From contig NZ_PRDM01000002.1 of the NCBI RefSeq assembly GCF_015182285.1, forward strand, positions 682,001 through 746,000: 64,000 bases of DNA. Direction: 5' to 3'. Origin of the DNA: Flavobacterium hungaricum. GTDB taxonomy: Bacteria; Bacteroidota; Bacteroidia; Flavobacteriales; Flavobacteriaceae. Made by a program: the position numbers and the translations under genes. Positions within the stretch are counted from its first letter, which is position 1; every line of letters begins with the position of its first letter. Below, one piece after another: positions 9,248 through 16,236 of this stretch. The notes under the pieces are model-generated. The model had not been told where the DNA came from, did not search any database, and was given only the letters and a program-made list of their open reading frames with translations.

Positions 9248-10003
9248 ATGCTAAAAGACATAATTGAGAATAGTGAAAATTACCAGCCGGGACTTTCTAT
9301 AGACTGCGTAATCTTTGGGTTTCATGACAATCAGTTGAAAGTTTTATTGATAAAAGTCGATAAAAGCCAGAAATGGTCTTTACCCGGCGGATTTATTCCT
9401 GTTGATCAGGATATTGATACAGCTGCAATTACCGTTTTAAACAGCAGAACAGGTGTAGAAGGCGTATTCCTCAGGCAATTTGCGACCTTTGGAAAAGTAA
9501 ATCGAAACGAACAGCACTTCGATAAAAAGATTTTAGAATATCTAAAAATCGAAGAAGAGAAAGGCAAATGGCTGCTGCGCCGTTTTGTAACAATTGGGTA
9601 TTATGCTTTGGTAGATTTTTTAAAAATCATCCCCAATTCGATGAATCGGAATGAAACAGTAGAATGGATTGATCATAAAGAGGTTCCAGAACTTATTTTA
9701 GATCATAAAGAAATTTTGGACAAAGCGTTGGATACATTGAGAATGGAGTTGAATTTAATGCCAATTGGATACAATCTGCTTCCAGAAAAATTTACAATTC
9801 CAGAACTTCAAAAGTTGTATGAAACAATTCTAGACAAAAAACTTGACAGAAGAAATTTTCTTAGAAAAATAACCAACATTGGAATCCTTTCCAAATTAGA
9901 CGAGAAAAAAAGCAACGTTGCCCATAAAGCGCCAAATTTATATTCGTTTGATAAAGAAAAATATGAGGAAGTTTTAAAAATTGGATTGAATCAAGGCTGG
10001 TAG
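9248..10003 (+). CDS. Nudix-domain transcriptional regulator (NrtR/AraR-like), degenerate Nudix box
   Basis: A 251-residue protein. A TTG further upstream (9215) would add 11 residues, but the ATG at 9248 is preferred. The N-terminal Nudix fold (about 20-150) has the GLSIDCVIFGF and WSLPGGFIPV strands, yet the catalytic box is broken: the REL.EE.TG portion reads TVLNSRTG, so the metal-binding glutamates are absent. The C-terminal part (about 165-250, FTIPELQKLYETIL, RRNFLRKI) is the winged helix typical of Nudix-related regulators. Bacteroidota relatives control sugar or NAD metabolism. Here the ligand is unknown; the nearby genes do not settle it. Confidence 0.8.
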   Translation: MLKDIIENSENYQPGLSIDCVIFGFHDNQLKVLLIKVDKSQKWSLPGGFIPVDQDIDTAAITVLNSRTGVEGVFLRQFATFGKVNRNEQHFDKKILEYLKIEEEKGKWLLRRFVTIGYYALVDFLKIIPNSMNRNETVEWIDHKEVPELILDHKEILDKALDTLRMELNLMPIGYNLLPEKFTIPELQKLYETILDKKLDRRNFLRKITNIGILSKLDEKKSNVAHKAPNLYSFDKEKYEEVLKIGLNQGW

Positions 10004-10030
10004 AAATTGGTTTTCTTTAAAATTAAAATT

Positions 10031-10351
10031 ATGGTCTCAATTGAAACATTTAGAAAATTAGCTTTGTCTTTTCCTAATGCCAAAGAAGAACCGCATTTTG
10101 AAAAAACATCGTTCCGGATTAACAAAAAGATTTTTGCCACTTTTGATGAAAAGAATAATCGGGCTGTTTTAAAGCTAAATGAAATCGATCAATCCGTTTT
10201 TTGTGCGTCAAGCGAAAAGATTTTCTATCCAATCCCAAATAAATGGGGAGCACAAGGCTGGACCATTGCAGAACTTGCTAAAGTAAGGCCGGAAATGTTT
10301 GAAGATGCATTGATACGCTCTTATGAAAATGTGATGGCGAAGAAAAAGTGA
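10031..10351 (+). CDS. MmcQ/YjbR family DNA-binding-like protein
   Basis: A 106-residue protein; the ATG at 10031 gives a start MVSIETFRKLALSFPNAKEE, which is the usual beginning of the family, whereas a TTG 24 bases upstream would overlap the end of the previous gene's spacer. Features of the MmcQ/YjbR (CyaY-like fold) family include the EEPHFEKTSFRINKKIF region and the C-terminal WTIAELAKVRPEMFEDAL. The molecular role of these proteins is poorly known; DNA binding has been proposed from structure. It lies 27 bases after the Nudix regulator and may be co-transcribed. Confidence 0.8.
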   Translation: MVSIETFRKLALSFPNAKEEPHFEKTSFRINKKIFATFDEKNNRAVLKLNEIDQSVFCASSEKIFYPIPNKWGAQGWTIAELAKVRPEMFEDALIRSYENVMAKKK

Positions 10352-10425
10352 GAGTTGAATTAAAAAGTGATGCCTAACATTCTAACGTAATTTTCGTAAG
10401 CTCTTAATGTTGAATTTTTTTTATG

Positions 10426-11034
10426 TTATTTAATAATAGTTCTAAAAGTCAAATTTACCCTCGGTTTTGAGGTTGTTTTTGTTGGAGGGAGTCTGTGAAG
10501 CCAATGGGTCTGCGTTTCGTCTTTCATAACCAATAAACTGCCGTGTTGCAGAATTAATGAAACCGTTTCTTTAGTTTCTTTATGTTTGAAAGCAAATTTA
10601 CGTTCGGCGCCAAAACTCACCGAACCAATTGCACCATTTTTCTTTAAATCCTTTTCAGCATCACTGTGCCATGCCATTCCTTCTTCACCAGAATGATATA
10701 AATTAAGCAGGCAGGAATTAAAAGTTTCTCCTGTTTTCTCCTCGATTACTTTTTTTAATTCTAACAATTCTTTTGTCCACGGAAGCGCTTTTTTTGTGGT
10801 GTTAGAGTAGGTATATTCAAATTGCTGGTCGCCGTACCAAGCTACTTTTCTTTTGGTTAAAATTAATTTTCCAAAAATAATTGCTTCGTCGTTTTTCCAT
10901 TCAATGGTATTTAAAAGGTTGTCGCGATAAAAATCGGCTTCATTTCTAGAAAAAACAGTTCCGTAATAATTAACCGTTCCGTCTTTCGGAAGCAGGTTAG
11001 TAGTTTCGTTTATTTCAGGATTAAATAAGTCCAT
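10426..11034 (-). CDS. alkB: AlkB-like 2-oxoglutarate/Fe(II) dioxygenase (alkylated DNA repair)
   Basis: A 202-residue enzyme of the AlkB superfamily, expected to demethylate N1-methyladenine and N3-methylcytosine in nucleic acid. Iron ligands are His123 and Asp125 (WHSDAE) and a distal His (HWLHRLP, His180); 2-oxoglutarate binding arginines are in PRVNLTFR (Arg192, Arg198). The length and motifs resemble the shorter ALKBH2-like bacterial proteins. Its start overlaps the stop of the upstream Ada-type zinc module gene by 14 bases, so the two are translationally linked. Together with the next genes it forms an alkylation-damage group. Confidence 0.9.
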   Translation of the reverse strand: MDLFNPEINETTNLLPKDGTVNYYGTVFSRNEADFYRDNLLNTIEWKNDEAIIFGKLILTKRKVAWYGDQQFEYTYSNTTKKALPWTKELLELKKVIEEKTGETFNSCLLNLYHSGEEGMAWHSDAEKDLKKNGAIGSVSFGAERKFAFKHKETKETVSLILQHGSLLVMKDETQTHWLHRLPPTKTTSKPRVNLTFRTIIK

Positions 11035-11266
11035 TTTTCCATTTTTGATATTCGGTTTTCATGCAATGCCCGCAAGGTCTGAAACCATTTTGTCTGGCTT
11101 CATTTTCAGAAAAAAAGAAAACCCGGTTTTCGCGTTTCATTCTTTTTCCTGATGTACATTTTAAGGTTCCGTAGATTTTTAGTTTTCGGTTGCCGCCGAA
11201 ACAAATTTCCGCATTTTTAATTTTATTTCGGAGATCACGGTCGAGAATTTTATCATGTAGTATCAT
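11021..11266 (-). CDS. stand-alone Ada-type metal-binding domain protein
   Basis: With the start at 11266 the product has 81 residues (MILHDKILDRDLRNKIKN); the longer open frame to 11425 would add a basic stretch encoded by repeat-like DNA and is rejected. The module LKCTSGKRM....GFRPCGHCM follows the Ada N-terminal zinc domain, in which Cys38 accepts methyl groups from phosphotriesters. Cys37, Cys65 and Cys68 are present, but the fourth zinc cysteine is replaced by Lys41; Cys22 might substitute. The gene overlaps alkB by 14 bases. Whether it repairs phosphotriesters or only binds metal cannot be read from sequence. Confidence 0.75.
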   Translation of the reverse strand: MILHDKILDRDLRNKIKNAEICFGGNRKLKIYGTLKCTSGKRMKRENRVFFFSENEARQNGFRPCGHCMKTEYQKWKNGLI

Positions 11267-11288
11267 TTGTTTATGCGTTTGTTTTATT

Positions 11289-11311
11289 ATAGAGACACAC
11301 AGCAGTGCAAC
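11289..11311. repeat. decayed copy of the TAGAGACGCAC..GTGC intergenic repeat
   Basis: The sequence TAGAGACACACAGCAGTGC followed by AACT matches one arm and centre of the repeat seen at 12213-12238, 12282-12306 and 40487-40512, but the second arm has drifted. Confidence 0.5.
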
Positions 11312-11367
11312 TAATATGTTGCGTGAATTTTTGCCACTGATTAAAGGATTAAAAAGATTAAAAAATC

Positions 11368-11397
11368 TTCTAGATCTGCTAAATCTGCGTGAAATTT
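11368..11397. repeat. dispersed repeat of the CGCAGATTT family
   Basis: AGATCTGCTAAATCTGCGTG and the following AAAT match, in the opposite sense, the TTTCACGCAGATTT unit at 35213-35227 and one arm of the hairpin at 35672-35750. Confidence 0.55.
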
Positions 11398-11404
11398 TTA
11401 CGAT

Positions 11405-11456
11405 GGGATCTTTGTGCCTTTGCACCTTTGAGCCTTTGCACCTTAATTTAACGCAT
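11405..11456. repeat. GCCTTTGCACCTTTG tandem-like repeat
   Basis: Two near copies of GCCTTTGCACCTT stand in a row (from about 11416). The reverse complement is of the AAAGGTGCAAAGGC type, also seen in the first codons of the TonB receptor at 25011-25060. Confidence 0.5.
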
Positions 11457-12156
11457 CATGAAAAATAATTCCCAACGTATGTCGTTCACCCGAATGAATT
11501 TCGCTTACACCGTGTTTCATGTTTACCCGATAATATCCTTTTGAACCTTTTACAGGTCTGAAATTGGTTGTAAAAACCAAAACGTCACCTTTTTTAGGTT
11601 TTAAAACAATAGCTTTAGATTGTGCTCTGGGCGTTTGCTGTGTCAAAACAAATTCACCGCCTGTAAAATCTTCATCAGGTTCGTTGAGAAAAAGCACAAT
11701 TTGAATGGGAAAATAAACATCTCCGTACAAGTCCTGATGTAAAGTATTGAAGCCGCTTTTACCGTATTTTAAAATTAAAACAGTCGCTTTGAATTGATTA
11801 TTATCGTGGCATTGTTGTAATAATTCTTTGTGCGTCTCTGGAAAAATGGTGTTGATATTCAGTGCTTTCATCCAGGTATTTGCGATCGGCGCCAATTTAG
11901 GATACATGTTAGTCCGGATTGTTTGAATCAAATCAGGCAACGGATAATTAAAATATTTGTATTCTCCCAAACCAAACCGATAACGTTCCATAACAACTGT
12001 CTTTCGATATAAATTAGGATTGTCATAATCGAATTTTAAATCCTCGCATTCTTCATTAGTGAGGATTTTTGGAATAATAGCAAAGCCATTTTGATGCATA
12101 GATTCGGTGATGCTTTCCCAGTCTTGAGAAGCAATTTTTGATTGTATATTTTGCAT
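11443..12156 (-). CDS. 2OG-Fe(II) oxygenase (prolyl-4-hydroxylase-like fold)
   Basis: With the ATG at 12156 the product has 237 residues (MQNIQSKIASQDWESITESM); a start 45 bases upstream would add residues from repeat DNA. The double-stranded beta-helix core has His140-x-Asp142 (TLHQDLYGDVYFP), a third iron ligand in KHGVSEI (His215) and Arg225 for 2-oxoglutarate. The GGEFVLTQQTPRAQSKAIVL strand is typical of the YbiX/prolyl hydroxylase group. It lies within a run of alkylation repair genes on the same strand, which suggests a role in nucleic-acid or damage response, but substrate is unknown. Confidence 0.85.
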   Translation of the reverse strand: MQNIQSKIASQDWESITESMHQNGFAIIPKILTNEECEDLKFDYDNPNLYRKTVVMERYRFGLGEYKYFNYPLPDLIQTIRTNMYPKLAPIANTWMKALNINTIFPETHKELLQQCHDNNQFKATVLILKYGKSGFNTLHQDLYGDVYFPIQIVLFLNEPDEDFTGGEFVLTQQTPRAQSKAIVLKPKKGDVLVFTTNFRPVKGSKGYYRVNMKHGVSEIHSGERHTLGIIFHDALN

Positions 12157-12212
12157 AATAATTTTTGGGTTGAATTTATAATGACAATCATTAAAATACA
12201 CACAGCAGATCT

Positions 12213-12238
12213 GTAGAGGTGCACAGCAGTGCGTCTAC
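12213..12238. repeat. palindromic TAGAGGTGCAC/GTGCGTCTAC repeat
   Basis: Inverted repeat starting GTAGAGGTGCACAGCAGTGC and closing GTCTAC. A relative (12282-12306, AGACGCAAAGCAGTGCATCT then CTAC) lies 44 bases on, and a third full copy is at 40487-40512. Confidence 0.7.
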
Positions 12239-12281
12239 GCAAAGATTGTCGACAAAGATTCTCCACGGAAATACGTGACGT

Positions 12282-12306
12282 TAGACGCAAAGCAGTGCAT
12301 CTCTAC
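12282..12306. repeat. second copy of the GTAGAGACGCAC palindromic repeat
   Basis: Imperfect palindrome beginning AGACGCAAAGCAGTGCATCT and closing CTAC. It lies between the 2OG-Fe(II) oxygenase start and the Ada gene stop, 76 bases from the other copy in this gap. Confidence 0.6.
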
Positions 12307-12359
12307 AAATATGTTTGTGTTGATAATATGTATCAATCGAATAATTGATAATTTTATTA

Positions 12360-13208
12360 CTATGGATTAACCTGTGCGCCCTCCCAGCCAATAATCGCCG
12401 TCTTTCTTGTATTTCCCCACATATAACCGCCAAATATTCCAGAAGATTGAATCACGCGATGGCACGGAATTAAAAAAGCAACAGGATTACTGCCAATTGC
12501 TGTTCCCACGGCTCGCGAAGCATTTGGTTTCTCAATTTGATGAGCAATAGAGCCGTAAGTAGAAAGTTGCCCCATTGGGATTTTAAGTAAGGCTTCCCAA
12601 ACTTTCAATTGAAAATCGGTACCTTTTAAATGCAGTTTAATTTCGGATAATCTGCTCCAATCGTTTTGAAAAATAAACAAGGCATTTTGTTGTGCTAAAT
12701 CCAGTTTTTTTGAAAAATGAGCATTTGGGAATTTATCTTTTAATGAAAGAAATCCATTTGCTTCATCTTCGGCGAAAGCCATAAAACAAACACCTTTGGG
12801 AGTAGAAGCCACAATAATATTCCCAAACGGACTTTCTGCAAAACTGTAATTTATTTCTAGGTTTTTGCCTCCGTTTTTATATTCCGCCGGAGTCATTCCT
12901 TCTATGTTTACAAATAAATCATGAAGTCGGCTTGTTCCTGAAAGTCCTGTTTCATAAGCCGTTTCAGAAATAGTTGCCTGATTTTCTTTTAGTAATTTTT
13001 TAGCATGTTCGATACTTGTATATTGCAAAAACTTCTTCGGACTCGTACCTGCCCATTCGCTGAAAAGTCTCTGAAAGTGAAACGGACTCAAATGTACTTT
13101 TTCAGCTACTTCATCAAGATTTGGCTGGTCTTTAAAATTAGCTTTGATATAATCTATAGCTTCGGCGATACGATTATAATTGATGTTTTCCTGTGTGTTC
13201 ATCTTCAT
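12360..13208 (-). CDS. ada: AraC-type / O6-methylguanine-DNA methyltransferase fusion (Ada without zinc domain)
   Basis: A 282-residue two-domain protein. Residues 10-105 form an AraC-type double helix-turn-helix (DEVAEKVHLSPFHFQRLFSEWAGTSPKKF). Residues 115-282 are an O6-alkylguanine-DNA alkyltransferase with the acceptor Cys249 in FLIPCHRVIQ. Compared with E. coli Ada (about 354 residues) the N-terminal methyl-accepting zinc domain is missing; a stand-alone version of that domain is encoded nearby at 11021-11266. It should repair O6-methylguanine and probably regulates alkylation genes. An internal ATG two codons later is an alternative start. Confidence 0.9.
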   Translation of the reverse strand: MKMNTQENINYNRIAEAIDYIKANFKDQPNLDEVAEKVHLSPFHFQRLFSEWAGTSPKKFLQYTSIEHAKKLLKENQATISETAYETGLSGTSRLHDLFVNIEGMTPAEYKNGGKNLEINYSFAESPFGNIIVASTPKGVCFMAFAEDEANGFLSLKDKFPNAHFSKKLDLAQQNALFIFQNDWSRLSEIKLHLKGTDFQLKVWEALLKIPMGQLSTYGSIAHQIEKPNASRAVGTAIGSNPVAFLIPCHRVIQSSGIFGGYMWGNTRKTAIIGWEGAQVNP

Positions 13209-13292
13209 TCAATTTTATAATACAAATATCGATTGGTTTTGAGAGGTATAAAATCCGAAACTTGCGGAAATAGGTTTTTGTTTGTTTTGTTT

Positions 13293-13394
13293 CAAGTTTC
13301 AGGTTTCACGTTCTAACACAACCTGAAACTTGAAACCTGAAACTTGAAACCTGAAACTTAAAACTTGAAACCTGAAACCTGAAACCTGAAACCA
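13293..13394. repeat. tandem heptamer repeat (GAAACTT/GAAACCT)
   Basis: The strand begins with TTTCAAGTTTCAGGTTTCA (the reverse sense), then from about 13321 shows roughly ten head-to-tail units of GAAACTT or GAAACCT, so the start of the array can fold back on the rest. The same heptamer family occurs at 40436-40470 and 41017-41131. Confidence 0.85.
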
Positions 13395-13396
13395 AC

Positions 13397-13729
13397 TTAA
13401 TGCGCCGTAGTTTTAGAAAACACATTAATTACCACAACACCAATTACAATTAAACTCAACCCGATTATGGCTGGTAAATCAGGAATTTCTTTGAAGAATA
13501 TGGCACCAATAATTGTAATTAAAACAATACCGACTCCAGACCAAATGGCATAAGCAAAACCAACAGGAATGGTTCTAATAGCAAAACTCAAAAAGTAAAA
13601 TGCACCGCAATACCCAATAATTGTAATTATGCTGGGAATTAATTTTGTGAATTCTTCAGACTTTTTTAATGCCGAAGTGGCAATGATTTCGAAGATTATG
13701 GCAACAAATAGAAATAGAAAATTCTTCAT
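13397..13729 (-). CDS. small multidrug resistance (SMR) family exporter
   Basis: A 110-residue, four-helix inner-membrane protein of the EmrE/QacE/SugE family, which exchanges protons for cationic drugs, guanidinium or similar compounds. The membrane-embedded Glu14 (IIFEIIATSALKKSE) and the IPVGFAYAIWSGVGIVLI segment of helix 3 are present. The sequence looks more like the Qac/Emr-type than the guanidinium-type, but this cannot be settled by eye. It stands alone on the minus strand 19 bases after the next upstream gene's stop, so it may share its transcript. Confidence 0.9.
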   Translation of the reverse strand: MKNFLFLFVAIIFEIIATSALKKSEEFTKLIPSIITIIGYCGAFYFLSFAIRTIPVGFAYAIWSGVGIVLITIIGAIFFKEIPDLPAIIGLSLIVIGVVVINVFSKTTAH

Positions 13730-13748
13730 GATGTAGTTTTTTACAAAG

Positions 13749-14207
13749 TTAATCTTTGTTTATTTCATTTAGATCTATTTTATGAAGAAGCTTTTCATTA
13801 ACGGGATCAAAATAGCGGTATGGTATAGAAGGCCCTGAAGCTCTAAAAGGCCCATCTTTATGGTTTAAAAAAGCCGAATACCTGCCGCAGCATTCTAATG
13901 TTATGTAACTGAAATTATCATCACAACGGCTAACCTGAACATTAATCCATTGAGGCACTTTTCCATTTCGCCATAAATAATCAAGCACAGTTAACTCCGA
14001 GGCAGGATTTATGGAGCTCGCTGCATCAATTTTATCATGAGGGAAAATTTCTTCATCATTTTCTAATTCGTTTCCGTCATAAGAACAATTTATCTTAATT
14101 ATAAACTTATATTGGTGAGGCAGTTTGTTAATCACCATTTCCTGCGTAAACTCAATAAGCCCATCGAGAGCTTTTTCTAAATTTTCTTTAAAATGTTCTT
14201 TTGTCAT
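13749..14207 (-). CDS. hypothetical protein, 152 residues
   Basis: No family recognised. The sequence is soluble and acidic, with a charged helical N terminus (MTKEHFKENLEKALDGLIEF) and a beta-rich middle with several Cys and Trp (INCSYDG, WINVQVSRCDDN, ITLECCGRYSAF). The composition resembles small cytoplasmic immunity-like or ankyrin-free hypothetical proteins from Bacteroidota, but that is weak. It sits 29 bases before a WG-repeat protein gene on the same strand. Good coding character: uninterrupted, ATG start, close spacing with neighbours. Confidence 0.6.
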   Translation of the reverse strand: MTKEHFKENLEKALDGLIEFTQEMVINKLPHQYKFIIKINCSYDGNELENDEEIFPHDKIDAASSINPASELTVLDYLWRNGKVPQWINVQVSRCDDNFSYITLECCGRYSAFLNHKDGPFRASGPSIPYRYFDPVNEKLLHKIDLNEINKD

Positions 14208-14236
14208 AATTATTTGGAAAAGCAGAATACATTTAA

Positions 14237-15319
14237 TTATTTAATTAGATTATCCTTTGCAAAAGAAACACTTATCAATTTATAACCGTTTTCAGTCCTT
14301 AAAAACTCAAAGTGATCTTGTCCTAAATCGGTTTTGTTTTTTGGATTTATTACAACATCCATTGTAGGATACATCCAATCTTTAGATTCGTGGCAATTAT
14401 TAAAATAAATATCATATTCTTCCGATTCATAAATAAACTGATTTAATCCATCAGAAGAAATAAAATAATCGGTTTTAGGTGAATTTAACTGCTGTAATTT
14501 TAATTTTAGGAGATTGTAATTCTGATGAATAAACTTCGTTTTAGATTCACTTATCCAGCCGTTTGGCTCTTTCCAATACGTTATTTTATCAAAAGAATTT
14601 TTCTCTAGACTAGTTTTAGTCAAATTGGGTAAAAAAGAATTTTTCAGCCAATATTTAAATTCTTTATCATAATTGATAAACGAATAATACATTCCGTCAA
14701 CGCCAAGAAAACTTTCTCGTGTTTCGTCTTTACTAGATTCTTTCGTTTTTTTTAGTGAATAAAAATTTAAATCATCTGTATATGGAAAATTCTCAATCAA
14801 GATTTTATTATTGAGGTCAATAAGAAATTCTTTTCCGCCTTTCCAGAAAGAATGTTCTCCATGTGTTTCTTTTGTGGCATCTTTTAAAACAATTACTAAT
14901 CCGTTACGGGATTTGGTAAGACTGCTGTAATGGGCTGGAATTACAATTTTTCCTTGGCTGTCAAACATTCCCGTTTTGTCTGTTTTACGATCTGTGAACC
15001 TTATGAAACCTTCGTTTTCGCAATCAGGACCATTATCATAACTGAATAAACTGTCGCGTCCGACTATTTTTGCTTGTTTAGTTAAATAGTAATTTTTCCA
15101 TTTTCCATTTTCTTCTTCAGAAACTGCCATGATGTTTTCAAATTTACGAGCAATTGTAAAACCTGTAAACTTTGGCTCTATTTTAATGATGCCGCTTTTG
15201 TCCTTAAAACCTACAAGAGTTGTGTCTTTATTTGGGAACGATGTCCAAATGTCATTGCTTTGAGCAAAGACCGGAACATTTAAAAATGCAAGTGAAAAAA
15301 GGATAACAATCTTTTTCAT
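14237..15319 (-). CDS. WG-repeat-like exported protein
   Basis: A 360-residue protein with a signal peptide (MKKIVILFSLAFLNVPVFAQ). The first half has WG-repeat-like strands (LVGFKDKSGIIKIEPKF; KTGMFDSQGKIVIPAHY), in which a short beta hairpin with G-x-I-x-I-P/E-x-x-Y/F recurs. The second half (about 200-360) has no recognised domain. WG-repeat proteins are common surface or periplasmic proteins of unknown function in Bacteroidota. It lies in a same-strand run with the genes at 13749 and 15331. Confidence 0.65.
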   Translation of the reverse strand: MKKIVILFSLAFLNVPVFAQSNDIWTSFPNKDTTLVGFKDKSGIIKIEPKFTGFTIARKFENIMAVSEEENGKWKNYYLTKQAKIVGRDSLFSYDNGPDCENEGFIRFTDRKTDKTGMFDSQGKIVIPAHYSSLTKSRNGLVIVLKDATKETHGEHSFWKGGKEFLIDLNNKILIENFPYTDDLNFYSLKKTKESSKDETRESFLGVDGMYYSFINYDKEFKYWLKNSFLPNLTKTSLEKNSFDKITYWKEPNGWISESKTKFIHQNYNLLKLKLQQLNSPKTDYFISSDGLNQFIYESEEYDIYFNNCHESKDWMYPTMDVVINPKNKTDLGQDHFEFLRTENGYKLISVSFAKDNLIK

Positions 15320-15330
15320 TGAGAACGTAT

Positions 15331-15615
15331 TTATCGGAGATGAATCTCTACTTCGTTATTTTTTGCTTCTTCAAAACAATCGGAGCATAACATTTTAAAA
15401 TCTGCTAAAGCTTGAAATTGTTCCGTCCATTCTTCACCATTATCGAGAAGATATTGTTCGCACGAATTACACCAAGCAATCTGCGGCAGCTCTTCTTCGG
15501 CTTCTGAATAGTAAAAACCAACCTGCTCTTTGGAGTCTATTGCCAATGCAAGATGAATACAGGTAAAAGACATTTCTTTAGAGCCGTGTGTTTCACATAA
15601 AACTTGTTCGATCAT
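15331..15615 (-). CDS. small putative zinc-ribbon-like protein
   Basis: A 94-residue acidic protein with paired cysteines arranged as CETHG, CNSC and CSDC, plus histidines, a layout that suggests two zinc-binding knuckles. The rest is rich in Glu and aromatic residues. No domain name can be assigned. It is 11 bases upstream of the WG-repeat gene and likely in the same transcript. Confidence 0.55.
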   Translation of the reverse strand: MIEQVLCETHGSKEMSFTCIHLALAIDSKEQVGFYYSEAEEELPQIAWCNSCEQYLLDNGEEWTEQFQALADFKMLCSDCFEEAKNNEVEIHLR

Positions 15616-15639
15616 ATTTTTATTGTTCTGAATTAAAAA

Positions 15640-16191
15640 TCAGGCTTTATTTTTCTTTTCCTGTTTTTCCTTCTCTTTTTGTGCTTTTTCCTCTTCCTTT
15701 ATTCTTTTTTCTTCTTCGTGTTTTTTAGCAAGCTCTTCTTTTTTAATTTTATCAGCTTCTATTTTCTTTTGTAAATTCTGAATTTTAGCCGTGCTCGTTT
15801 CAATATCTTTTTTTGATTCGTTCACTTTTTCTTCCGATTTTGCAATTCTCTTTTTAGATTTTTCGATATTTTTTTGAACGTCTGATTTATTTTCTGAAGT
15901 ATTTTCTAAAGAAGCTAATGCTGCTTTTTCAGTATTTAATTCGGTTTCTCTTTCGGCTGCTTTCTTTTCGAATTTTTTTAACCTTCTTTCTTCATTAGCT
16001 AGTTTATCTTCCGTTGTTTGAATGTTATTCATCATACGGCTCATATCGCGTTGCTGTTGCTGCTGCTGCAAGAACATTTGGTTTTGTTGTCTGACCATTG
16101 CATTAGAAGCTTGCATTTGCCTTTGAAAACTGGCTTGAGCTTTGCCAAGAATAGGTAAAAGTAACAGTATTAAAATTATAATTTTTTTCAT
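15640..16191 (-). CDS. exported coiled-coil protein (paralogue of 16237-16803)
   Basis: A 183-residue protein: signal peptide (MKKIIILILLLLPILGKAQ), a Gln/Met-rich stretch (QQNQMFLQQQQQQRDMSR), then about 130 residues of continuous Lys/Glu-rich coiled coil ending in a basic tail (KEKEKQEKKNKA). It shares the order signal peptide, QM-rich segment, coiled coil and KEKEKQEKK tail with the neighbouring gene, so the two are tandem duplicates. Periplasmic; function unknown. No enzymatic motif. Confidence 0.7.
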   Translation of the reverse strand: MKKIIILILLLLPILGKAQASFQRQMQASNAMVRQQNQMFLQQQQQQRDMSRMMNNIQTTEDKLANEERRLKKFEKKAAERETELNTEKAALASLENTSENKSDVQKNIEKSKKRIAKSEEKVNESKKDIETSTAKIQNLQKKIEADKIKKEELAKKHEEEKRIKEEEKAQKEKEKQEKKNKA

Positions 16192-16236
16192 GATTTGGGA
16201 TAATAATGGAATTATGAGTGCAGGGAAAAAGCGTTT

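Noticed and set aside
11266..11425. N-terminal extension of the Ada zinc module
   Set aside because: The added residues come from repeat-type DNA and are very basic; the ATG at 11266 fits the short module.
12120..12290. Small frame on the minus strand across the palindromic repeats
   Set aside because: Runs through repeats and the start of the 2OG oxygenase in another frame; no support.
13397..13729. The SMR pump as a resistance cassette
   Set aside because: No integron or attC features; ordinary chromosomal context.
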